64,000 bases of DNA from contig NC_134643.1 of assembly GCF_030463565.1 (NCBI RefSeq), positions 78,117,721 to 78,181,720 on the forward strand, given 5' to 3'. This document shows positions 26,501 to 38,500 of this stretch, in pieces. The stretch comes from Pelecanus crispus (Eukaryota; Chordata; Aves; Pelecaniformes; Pelecanidae). The notes beneath the pieces are model-generated. The model was not told the origin of the DNA. It saw only the letters and a program-made list of their open reading frames with translations, and did no database searches. Position 1 is the first letter of the stretch, and each line of letters begins with the position of its first letter. The position numbers and the translations under genes were made by a program.

Positions 26501-29500
26501 CTGTTGCAGAGAAAGTGAAAACACAGCCTAGGCCAGATCCTGCAAGTGAAATGAGGTATTATTGTTTCCATGTATTTTTCAATTGTAAATCCAGTATTTT
26601 GTGACATTTAATGAGAGTAATAACCTGCCAGTTACTGTACTGTCAAGTCATTAAGTCAGCTAAACAAGGCTAGCATTCACTTGACTAGCTATAGCAAACT
26701 AAGCTTACGTTTTGTGAAGTGCATTGATTGAATCTTTTCCAGTAAGCATTAGTTTGGTTGCTGTTGCTTGTAGCAGCACTCATACTCTATATCAGCTGCC
26801 TTGCAAGTAATAAACAGAATGTAATGAAGGACACAGAATCATTATTCTTATCTAGGTCTGGCTGAGATAGTGTTGGCTGTGCTAGCACAAATGCATTCCT
26901 GATGATTTGCATTCAGACATTTTCCACAGTTGCTAAAGATTGGTGTAGGGCACTGCCAAAACTGCAACAAAAGGACTGTCCGGCTCGAACCTTGCGCTGT
27001 TGTTAGTGGAGCTCCAGAAGGAAATCCAAGCAGTGTTTCAAAAGATCAGAGAAAGAGATATCCTTGCTGCCGCCCTTTGGCATGATGAAATGCAAAGATA
27101 TTTCTTTGCTCGCTCTTATGAGACCCCTGCCTGAGATTTTGAAAGCTGGACAAAATGTGTAGGCACAGCATCTCAGGGAAGCCGGGGTGGGGATGCATGG
27201 CTGCAGCCCAGGGCTGTGGCTGAGCCGTGGCACCCAGGGGCCCCCGTGCTTGAACCCAGTGGGTGAGAAGTGGCTGTCCGCTTCCTCCAGCGTTTCTAAG
27301 CCTGCACCCTCCTTGCCCGGGTGAGGAAACCCGGCCCCTGCAGATCTGGACCGGTACTGCAGGGAGTACTGAAAAGCACACCGGACTCACAGCTAGACAA
27401 AGGCTGTGCTAGGGTTTTTTCTTCTGAGTCCAAATCGCTGGCTTTTATCTAAATGAGTATCAAATACTAAGAATCTAGAGGCAGGGAAATCTTGTTGGCT
27501 TAAAACTGTCGATATCGATGTGAAAAATCAGTGCAAGCACAAGTTGATATGTGATGTTTCCAGTTCCAGTCAAGGAAGGCATCCTATCCAGAAGACCAGC
27601 TTTGCTTGGCTTCTGTTGTGCTGTGCCTTATGCAGCTCTAGCCATCACCAGCAGGGATTTCATCTGTGTCCCATCTTGGAAAAAAACAAAGCAAGCACTA
27701 ACCTGCAGCAAAATGCCCCACACTGTGGGTGACTCACAGGGAGCCAGTGACCTCCACTACTGGGTACTGCTGCAAACCCTGCACATGCTGTAACCTCTGC
27801 TTTTATTTAAGCTGAATAGTGCCGTATTGTCATCAACTTACAGTGCAAGTTGTCTGTTCTGGGGCTCTTGAGCTCACCTTTGTCCTTCATCTTTTACGAG
27901 ACTTGCCACTGTACAGAGGAAAATTTGCTAAGTGTTAGTACCATAATGGCTGAAGTGAAAACAGGATTAAAGCAGGCTGAGATGACAGGATTTCTGTATC
28001 AGCAAGGTATTTGGATGGGATCCCCAAATGCCTTACTTTTTTCATATCTTTTTTGTTTTTACAGTGAAGGAAGGTCAACAGGTTCCTGCCCAGAAACTCA
28101 GCTGTGTGATAGTCCAGTGTAAGTATCATAAACAAAAATGTTTAGGAAACATATTTATATGTGATTCTTGACTTGAAACCCCCCCCCCCCCAACGCACGC
28201 CCCATGTTTTACATACACATGTAAATATGTAAACTAATTCTAGCCAAGATGATATTTAGTGGTGGTAGTTTTCTGCTCATGTTCTATGTTTTCGTGATCA
28301 TTATTTTCCATGCTTCAGCTGTGCACATGTGCAGTTAATTTCTTTTACGTTGTGAAGCATCTCCAATTGGGTTGTAGACTGTCAATATACTTTGAAATTT
28401 ACAGTTTTCCATAGTACCTGCACACATGATTTTTCTTTTGATAGTGGGGGAAAGGTGATCAGCTGACTGCAATGAGAAAATAATTTTAATTTCTGCCACA
28501 TAGCCATATTCCCTAGGGAAATCAGTGGGACTGTTTATGAACTCGAAGCTGAGTCAAAGCGATTTGTTAGTAAGGAGCCTAAGTCAACAGGGTTTGTCTG
28601 GTACACAGTGTGAGGCTCAGCAGCTGTTTTTATTTCGAGTGACGTAGTCAGTGCCACGAGAATCTTCCCAAAGCTAAATTCTACTCCCCTTATGTTGGTA
28701 TAAAGATAGGTAACTTTGCAAAATTCAGTGAAGCTACTCCTAATTTATACCTGGTCGCAGGAAAAACTGTAATGGTAACTTTCTTTTCAACCAGACTTAG
28801 GTGTTCTAGACTGTAAATCCCACCAGAAGGTGGGGGATATCTGGTCTGAAATGCAAAATGAAACTGAAGATAAAATACGAAAACACACGTGCTTGGCTTC
28901 TTTAAGGATTGAATTAGTCAGAAGCCTGTTGCTAAAAATACTGTTTTTCATAGCTCTTGTTTATATGACTTGCTTTGCCTGTGTAACTTCTGCTTGTGCT
29001 TCTGAAAACATAACATTAAATAAGAAGCCAAAAATAGCCAAAGGTAGGCATCATGTCACTGAAGCATGAGCAGCAGTAAGTACCATGTGGAGGTTCTTAC
29101 AGTATCTCTTCAAATTGCATGGGCTCTGATTAGCGCATTGATTGCCTTAATTAAAAATGTCTTTGTTTTTAGTATATCTCATCATGTATTATAATGCTTT
29201 CTTAAAAGGTGAGTCCTGAGAGTGTGTTTCTCTTAGCCAGTTTAATGCCAGTAACTTGGCTTGGTTTTTATGTTGTTGTTTCAGAACTACTTCTCTGCAG
29301 AAGTCCAGCAGTCTGAGCAGTTTGAGAAAAGAGACATCTGAAGTGGTTGGTTTGGTCTCTTACTTCCTCCCGTCCCCTTAGAAATAGGTGTGATGTCTCT
29401 GTTGTGGCAGTGACCCCGTGGACGCTCTGTTGCCGCCTTCTGAGAAATTCTGAGTCAGAGTAGGGCTGCTCATGTCATGTGTTAGCAATGGTAATGTACA

Positions 29501-32500
29501 TGTGACATCTTCCAGATTTTATTAAAGGAGAAAATCTGTCCTTGAAAACTCAGGTGCTTTTTTTTTTTGAATGAGGCATTTACCTGAGGCTCTCTTGCTG
29601 TGCTTTTCCTCAGATAGTGAGGTTTTTTTTTTTTAGTTGATATGCTTTTCTGATTTAAGACAAGAAGAAAGTAAGTCCCGCTACCACTTCCTACCTGTGG
29701 TTAAGGTGAATAGTTTTGGAAGCCATGTAATCAATGCATTATAAAATACAGTCTAGGGTGACTGTATATTTTAGATGGTTGGGAAGAAAATACTGAGGCT
29801 TTATATATCTGGTGATAGCTTCAGTTCAGGTCTCTTTTGAAGTGACCAAAAGCAGCTAGCCTCTAACAATGTCATCAAATTGCGGTAATTCCTTTGCTCT
29901 TTTTTGGCAGTCTGAACTCCTAAAAGCTCCTGAGTTCCCTGATACCCAAGCCACTGAGCTGTGGCTTACAGCTCAGGAGGGATGTTGACAGGACTGAAAC
30001 TGTAACCAGAACTTGATGATGAGAGCTAGAGTTCATGGGTTAAGGGGTTTTTTGGTTTGTTTGGACAGCCAAGGAGTGGAGGCTGTGGATATTTTATGTA
30101 CTTGGCTTCTACACTGTCTGGTTCCTGCTTTGGGTCCCCTCAGTCAGCTGTGCCCATTAGTGCCTTAAGAGACCGCATGTTACTAATTATGTACACAGCT
30201 AATCCTTTACAAAGTAAACCGAAGCAACCATATTTTCATGTCAGCTCACTGACCTCAAAGAAAGCAAGAATTAATCTGTGCGAAATGCAGCTCTGAAGAG
30301 ATTTATTTGGGGCGAAAAAAGATAGGCAGAGAAGGCTATTTCAGTCAGAATTTAACTCAGGGTAACCATAATGTATTGAATACTGGCTGTAAAACATGAC
30401 TTTTTAAATGTCTGTCTTAATCTTTCCCAAACAGGACAGAGACTCCGCACAGAAGCCAACAGAGGTAACGTGTGTGTGCGTGCTCGTGCGTGTACATGGA
30501 GAAACACAGACAGTGAGCGGGTGTTGAAAGGCTCAGTTGTGTGAAATTGCAGCATGCAGTTCCAGAGGGGGAGTAGCAGACCTGCAGACAAGATAGCGAG
30601 GAGTATATGATGGTTGTCACCATCACTTCAGCGTCAGGCTTATAGTGTCTCGCACGTTCTTGTCTTCTCACACATAGATTAGCTTTCAGTCTGGTTGAGC
30701 ATAAGGTTGCCATCTAAGCTAACGCTTCCCCTACGTATTCTACCACTAGATAATTAGCAAAGCTAATCATTAAGTATTTTACTGACTCTGTAATTACCTT
30801 TGATTAGTGTCACTTTAAAAACTTTTGGCGGTACCATATGGCCATAGTTTGCATGCGACTATTATTACCTGGAGGAAGACCTGAGCAGAGATGACATACC
30901 TCAGGTACCACTTGTAGGGTGAATGCTGTATCGATTCAGCAAAAGCCAAAGGATCCCATTTGGATTGTGAATGGGTTTGCCTCCTTCTTTTAAAGAGACA
31001 GTGAAACAACCGGCAAGGTTAAAACTGCTGCTTTAAATTGGTTAACTGGTGTGTCTGATGTCTGTCCTGGCATTTATATTCCTTGCTTGATACTTAGTTT
31101 CCTCTCAGCTTTGGCAGTGGACATAGTCAATTAATCCATTAATTCTGAAATTGCAGAGCAGTGATATACAAAAAGAGCTGTCTGACACTTGGCAGAGACC
31201 TGATACGCCATGGGGGTCTCGTCTCTCTCTTTGCTTCCCACTGCCCCTACAGCTACCAGTGGGGGAGACAGAAGCCCTGGAAAGCTGGAGGAGTTCAAAG
31301 CCTTCCAGGACTGTATTTTTACCTTTTCCATACATGTAAGCCAGCCTTGCAGAAACTGGGAAACACCTTAAAGAAGACATGTTACTCTTAGAAAGTAGTG
31401 ATAGTAATCCTGGGTCCTGAACATATTCAAATGAAGATCTTGTTTATGTTTTCCTTTATGGCTTTTACATTCTGTTTTCTTGTAGAGGGACTGTCCAGGT
31501 TATCTTTCCGCAGTCACTTTGCAGTCTCTCTCAAAAGGCCTTTTGCAATTCCCTGATATTGAATCTTTATTTCCCTAACTCGAGCAGGTTAAACCTCCTG
31601 TGGAAGGTAATAATTTTGCAACCCTCCCTCCAAAGTCTCCTTCTCATGGTGGCACAGGCGACGAAGATAGTTTTGGTACCCGTAAAGCCAGATCTTCGTT
31701 TGGACGAGGCTTTTTCAAGATAAAAAATAACAAGAGGACCGCGAGTGCCCCCAATCTGGGTAGGTATCGTGCACCTGCATGCAGATTCTGTGTATTTTGA
31801 AGGGTCTTAACAACAGCTGTAACTGTCTTAAGAAGCAGGAAGGCCAGCCTTAGTCTCACTGTGACTTGGTGGCTCTTTTCTCAGTAGAATGTTTGGAAGA
31901 TACCAAACAGCAACAAAAAAAACCCCAGGAAAAAAAACCTCACTGATATAATGAAGTATTTGATCTGTTTCAACCTCTGCTGTGATATCTCCCCTGGGAT
32001 CTTATAGTGGATTGCTGCTGTTTTGAAATGCTAGCTGTCTGGCAGTAGTTCACACATGGGATTTGTGGGCTTTTTGTTTCCCCTGGCTCCATCCTCAGTT
32101 TATTTTTCATAAGATTTTCAGATGTACAGAAATGAGGCAGCACCATTCAGTCTTCCTCTTTATTTTACGTCTATTTAAGCAGCCTTGCAAAAGAATTGGT
32201 GACAACAGGAACAGGATTGACAAGTTACTCAAGCTCATGTTAAATTTTGGACCTGTAATGGGGGGATGTGTTTTGATACTGTCATTTGATGATGTGCACA
32301 TGACAAAGAAATAAACAAAATATTCTGCTTAATGCAGAAGTGGCTGTTGCCGCCAACTGAAATCCTACTTGCATTCACTGCTGTGCTATAGTAGTCTTCC
32401 CACTGTTCCAGTTCAAGCATCAAGTGAGTCTGCGCATCAGATCTACTGCCATTTGTCTAGAGTTTTTGGCTTTCTCTTGCATGAGATTTAGGAATTTAGC

Positions 32501-35500
32501 TCTGTCTTTTTCAGAAGCCTGAAGGGAGATAGATAGCTTCTGCTTTGTTGAGCAGAAGAGTCTCCTGTTCTTACTTACTCAAAGACAATATCAGACTTTT
32601 GTTCAAAAGAAATAACTTACCTACACATTTATTACACATTGCCCATATTTGCCTGTGACATATAGCATGGGAACTTGCTAGCTTACTTGGAATAGATGTA
32701 CAGTCTATTGCTTCAGTTTATTTCTTGTGTGCTTTTGTGTAATCACTTGTTTCATCCTGAAATTAATTTGTCTAACAAAGTGGAGTACTTGCGGCTGTCA
32801 TAAAGGATTGGAAGATGGACCATCTAGATCAGGGTCCTGTGAATTTGAGTAAGTTATTTATGTTATCCAGATTTCAGTGCTTCCATTTGTAAAGCTGGTG
32901 TCCAGATACTTGCCACCTCATGGGAGCCTGCGTGAGTCACCTGCCCAATGTATCATGGAGCAAGTGACCTCCCTGCACCGAAGTGACTGCAGTGCTGTTT
33001 TACCCTCTCCACCATAGAGCTCTACCACATTTCTTTTTTGTGAGGGGGGCTTAACAGTGAATTGGTAATCCTAATCTCTGTGTGAATTCAGCATTGTGTG
33101 TGGCGCATGTGTCTCATGTACCTCCCTCCTTTTGTCTTGTATTTTGCTGACGTAAGTTTTGAACTGTGTTTTACCTTGTCCCTCTGCGTGTTCTCTCCCG
33201 TTGTGCTGCGTGTGGTTATGTGCGTTGTTTGGATATCTGAAGATCGCAGTCGAAGTGCAAGTGCACCTACTTTAGGTACAGTAATCCTGCATGTCTGCCT
33301 GTACCAGCTCTGTGTTGTGACTGCTGCTAACAGCTGGTTATGGCCACACACTTTTCAAACAAGAACTAGACACCAGAGCTCCGCATCAAAACTTTTGTCC
33401 ATCACTAAAAGGAGTTTTCACGTAACATTTGCCCTCTGCTAGAAGTCAGCTGCGCCATTTCTCAGTAACTGCTACTAATGAGAGAGATTGCGGGTTAATT
33501 TGCAGAGACCTTTGCCGTAACTTTGAGCTTAAAGTTACCCACAGACCGAGGTAGCAGATGAGAATTGGTGATGTTGAAATACCGGAGGCACCTTTGTGTT
33601 GTCGTCTGTCCTGGAGCCCCTGGAAGAGCTTAAAGGGTGGTGAAGCTGGGAACAAGGTATATTTCCCAAGCGTTCTTGGGGGAAGGATATGTAATGCCTT
33701 TTCTAAGATGTAGTTATATTTATTATATAATAAATGAATGAGAAATAATTGGGGCAGATAGGGATGGCGGCATTCATGTAGCAAAAACCAGTCTTGTGAT
33801 GTGAGCGTTCCCTGGGTGGTTCTGGCAAGGGCAGGTAAGACCTGCAGGCTTCTGCCTTACGAAGCAGAGCTCTGTCAGTCGGGGGGTTGTACAGCCACCC
33901 GGTGTGCCCCTCGTTGATGAAGAGACGGGGCTCTGGGCCCTCTCAGTTTCCCATGTGGCCCCTTAGACGTCAGCTGTTCTGCAGGGTTGTGTCAGTGCAT
34001 GAAAGGGAGAGAGGTACATGGAGCAAACGTTGCAATACCCGCAAATCTCTGCTACTAATGCACCCAACCTTGTCCTGGTATTCTCTCTCTAGAATGCTGT
34101 TTAAATGTGGATTTTTCTAAGCTAGTACTTTTTCTTACACAAGTAAAGCAAAAACCACAAATGCAAAAGCCTGGTTCGACGTTAGTGCTGTCTCTCACTG
34201 GCAGGATCCCTGTATTCGATAGTGGTCAAACAAAGTGCCCGGAAATAATCTTTTATGTGACCTTGTTGCTTCACTACAAGGTTTAACATCTAAAGCATGG
34301 GTGGAAAATGGGACGTATTCAAATGTATTCTGGCTGAATCATCTAAGCTTTGCCCAGCAGAAAGATATGCTGGCAAAGCCTGCAGTTTGTTGCTGTTTGT
34401 GACACATTGTGGTCTCCTCAGCATTAACTCTGTGGCCTTTAGACCACATGTCCCAGCAATATATGCTCTACCTTGATTCATGTAACTTGTTTGGCTTTCT
34501 CTTGGGAGTCTGAGAGTCCATTTCAAAAACAAATGATGGTCACCTGATTACACAGCCATGTAAAAAGATAGTAAAAGTGGTTACAGGCCTGACTGTCAGC
34601 CTGCTGCAGGCTGCCTTGCCGTGGCTGCTTCATCTGAACAGGCTCGTGCTGTCACTGTTCCTCAGCAAGTAAGTGGCATAAACTCCACGTGGTGGTTTTA
34701 TTCAGCTATCTGGCACTTGCTGGCACATCTCTGCTTACGTAGCCTAGTAGATACTGCAATTCTTTTAGTTTTCTTTTTAAATGATCTTAAAATAGTTCTT
34801 CTCTTTGTTAGTTTAGCTTTTACTAAACAATCTTGTGACAGTTTCCCTTTTGGGGACAGGAGCCCTCAGGTTTGTTGTCGTAGAAAACAACAGCTACAGA
34901 TCGAAGATGTAATGCCTTGAGAGTGGGTGGTAATGTGTAGGGTCTCTCAGAGATGTTCTGTGCATCCCTTGAAAGAGAAGATCTAGTTCAGACAGAGCCT
35001 AAACTTCCCGGTGTTTCTCTGCAGAGGAACAAAATATTCCACAATTTGCAGAAGTGAGGGGAAAAGGGCCCTCTTGCTCCTGGGGCAGGAGGAGTTGTTT
35101 GTTGCTGGAATTTCCTGGATGGGGAACTTATGGGATACTGCAAGTTGTTAGGAAGGATGCCTGCAGGGAAATTATTTATTTTTCTGTGCTTTGGGGACTC
35201 CTGGTTCAGTGTCCTGCCATGGCACTGAATTGTTCCTGGGCATCCATGTGCCTCAGCTCTGTCTGTGAAAGGACTGTAGGAGCACTCCTCAAGGAAGAGT
35301 AAACTTGGGATTTAATTCACTGATTGATTCACGAGGGGGTTTTCTGCCCACCGTGGATGCAAGGCGCTTAACTGGTGCAGAGCATTGCCTTAGAGTGTTC
35401 CCAGTCAGGCCCATGAAGGAGGAACACGTGTTGTTTCCCCTGGATTTTCCCATTCCTCTTTGCCCCATTTTCTTAACATGAAGCTCTCAATAATTTTAGC

Positions 35501-38500
35501 AAGAGTCATTCCTGAGTTCAGGAGGGTGTCTGTACAGTCCTGCGCAAGTGAGTCTTGATGGGGCTTTTGTTTTCTAATAGCTGAAACGGAGAAGGGATCT
35601 GCAGATCACTTGGATCTGGCTGGCTTGCCCCCTCGCCCAAAAGAAACGGATAGTCTACAGATGACTCCACCTTCTCCAGATTCCAAGAAAAAGGCCAGAG
35701 GGATCAAGAAGTTATTTGGAAAGTAAGTAAAAGATGAGAAATGACTGTTCTCCACAGCTGGGGCTTGCACAGGCGTTTGCTGGGAACACATCTTCCCTTT
35801 TTCCCCCTCAGACCTGTGGCTCCATCGTTTACTGTCTCAAGAGCAGGAGCCAGTCTGGCATTTGAGGGAGCTAACAGCAGGTCAGTGGGGGGTGGAGGAA
35901 GAGCTACAAACCCTGCAGAAGATCTTACTTACAGTGGTTGTGGTAGTAGAAGTATGACTTTTCATTAGCTAAATGTGAATATGCTTTCTTCCTTTAAACT
36001 AGACTTAAGAGAAGTCAGTCTACTACCTTCAACTCAGATGACATGTCCGAGACGGAGTTCAAAAGAGGAGGGACAAGAGCAACGGCAGGGCCACGACTGG
36101 GCTGGTCTCGAGACCTGGGGCAGTCTCACAAGTAAGACGAGTGGTGCTAAGTGTGCTGGTGCTTGCCTTCCCAGCAGCTCCAGTCGAGCACAGGTTCCAA
36201 AGAGAGAAGCGCAGTGCCAAAATGAAATGTCGCCCCTCCTGGCAAATGGAAGCAGGCGGATCCAGGCCGTTTCCTCCTTTGAGAGATAGTCTTTGCGGGA
36301 TTGAGGTTGGTTGGGTGGTGGGGTCCTGCTGTGAATGGAACTTTCCCTGTTCACAGCTGGGCAGGAGTGCAGCTGTTGAGGCCCTGCAAAGCGGGGTGTG
36401 AGCCTTCACGTGGCAATGACAGATATTCCTCTAGTACGTTTCCTGCTGCACTTCTGAGGGTTAAAGGCTAAAGTAAAACATTATGGTCTTACTTCAGAAT
36501 TTTAGCCACCCTAGCAGCAGAGGTGGTTCTTTCAGTGGTATTAATAGACCATGTTTATTGTGATAGTGGCAGGAGATCAGCAGTGATCAGTGCTTCGTGG
36601 TGCTGACAGTTCAGAAGTAGAGACACCCTCTGCCTCGGGGCTCACCTAACAGCCAGCCGTGAATGCATGTTATCCCATGGAGATTGACCCAACTCCCACA
36701 AAATACTCATGAATTAGGCTTAGGTTTTGGTTTTATCATTATGTATGAGAATAGGAGATTTGCAGCATGGGATTTATCAGGGGTTTTTTTGTAAAATCTT
36801 CTGTAGTGAGCTGGACATGCCATTCGCAAAGTGGACGAAAGAGCAGGTTTGCAACTGGCTCCAGGACCAAGGGCTAGGCTCTTACATTAGTAATGGCAAA
36901 CACTGGATACTGTCTGGGCAAACGCTTCTGCAGGCTTCTCAGCAGGATCTGGAAAAGGTGAGAAATACTGTAAACACTGCTTTCAATTAAACGTACAAAA
37001 AATTGCTATTTCTGTGCACATAAATCATGTCCGTAAGGTGCATCCAGTAAAAAAAAAAAAAAAAAAAAAAGATTAATTTTAAAAATTTTGTCATCTGCAG
37101 TGATGCCAAACCTGTTTCTTTTTAGTTGAAGTTTCATAGAAATGTAATGGTCTGTAATGAAACTAATAATTACAAATATGTGATTTAACTTCGTTAAGCA
37201 TGGACATATCAATCAGCTATGCCACTGTAAAAATATGCACACAAGAGTGCCTCATTATGATACGGGTTTGTAGATTCATTAGCACTTGTGTATGGTACTG
37301 TTATTTTATGCCTGTGTGAGAAAGGTGTGAAAAGCTGCTGGTTTGGTCTGACTATATTTTCTTCACATTTTACACAGAGGAATGAGGATTTGTTACACAC
37401 AAGGGTGATCAGTTTCTTTGTCTTAAATCGTTACAGAATTGTTCACATCTTGTTTTCTAAAACTGGAAACATTAAAAAAGTTGATTCAGTCTATACTTTG
37501 AATCCACAGTATTTGCTAACATTTGAATTTTCAGCTTTTAAAAATCACTATCCTCACCAAGTAGTAACCCTGTTTTCTCAATGAGGGAGTGAGCTAATTC
37601 AAAGTTGTAGTTATACTACAACTGAATAAGGAAAGTGTGATATGGACATAGTGGTTTGTAATAATGTTATCAGAGGTAACATTAACTAGCAAGCACTGAT
37701 GAAAGTGTATATGGGATTGATGAGATCGTGGAATGGCTGCGCTTGCAACTAAACTGGGGAAGGTGTTATGCATTTGGAGGTATTAATAAATTTCGGTAAT
37801 TCCTGGGACCTTCATGTGCTCTTAGCTAAATAATTCTTTTAACCTTGCCTGCCCATGTGGGAGGGAAGGAATTAATCCCATCAAGTATTTTTCTGAATGC
37901 TAATATGTTTTATATTGTGGGTTGTTTTAACCTGGTATGAGAATATTGTGGCTGACATTTTCATACAGTTTGGAATCCACCACGTTTTGAAATTAATCCA
38001 CTACAGTGAGTGGGCCTTTCTCTAGTGCTGAACATGTGCTGAAATGATGCTGATATTCAGCAAATAGAAAATAGACCTGTCAAGTCACCAGCAAATGTGT
38101 GACCCTCTGAAACCATTTGTGATTCAGCAGAGGGAGAAATAAAATACAGCATTGTCTCTAGGTTTGCTGCTTTCCTTCCTTTCACAGGAGCTTGGGATAA
38201 AGCACCCACTGCATCGGAAGAAGCTTCAGCTTGCTCTGCAGGCACTTGGGTCTGAAGAGGAAAACAATCATGGAAAACTGGATTACCACTGGGTTACCAG
38301 TAAGATTTTATTGCATGCTGAAGCAGCAATTTTTGATAGGGGTTCCTAATCATGGCTAATTTGGGGCTCAAAGAGTGAGAGTAACACTAAGTGGTGCTAG
38401 CTAACTTGGCTACCATGCTAACATGAGTGTCTGTCTCTGCCGCAGGGTGGCTGGATGATATTGGCCTCCCCCAGTATAAGACCCAGTTTGATGAAGGAAA

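Noticed and set aside
31161..31339. Open frame after TTGCAG near 31,155 as an extra liprin exon
   Set aside because: No donor in the right phase and no resemblance to the liprin linker; the flanking exons already join in phase.
37049..37070. A22 as the tail of a retroposed gene
   Set aside because: No AATAAA 10-30 nt upstream and no gene-like sequence before it; treated as a simple homopolymer.
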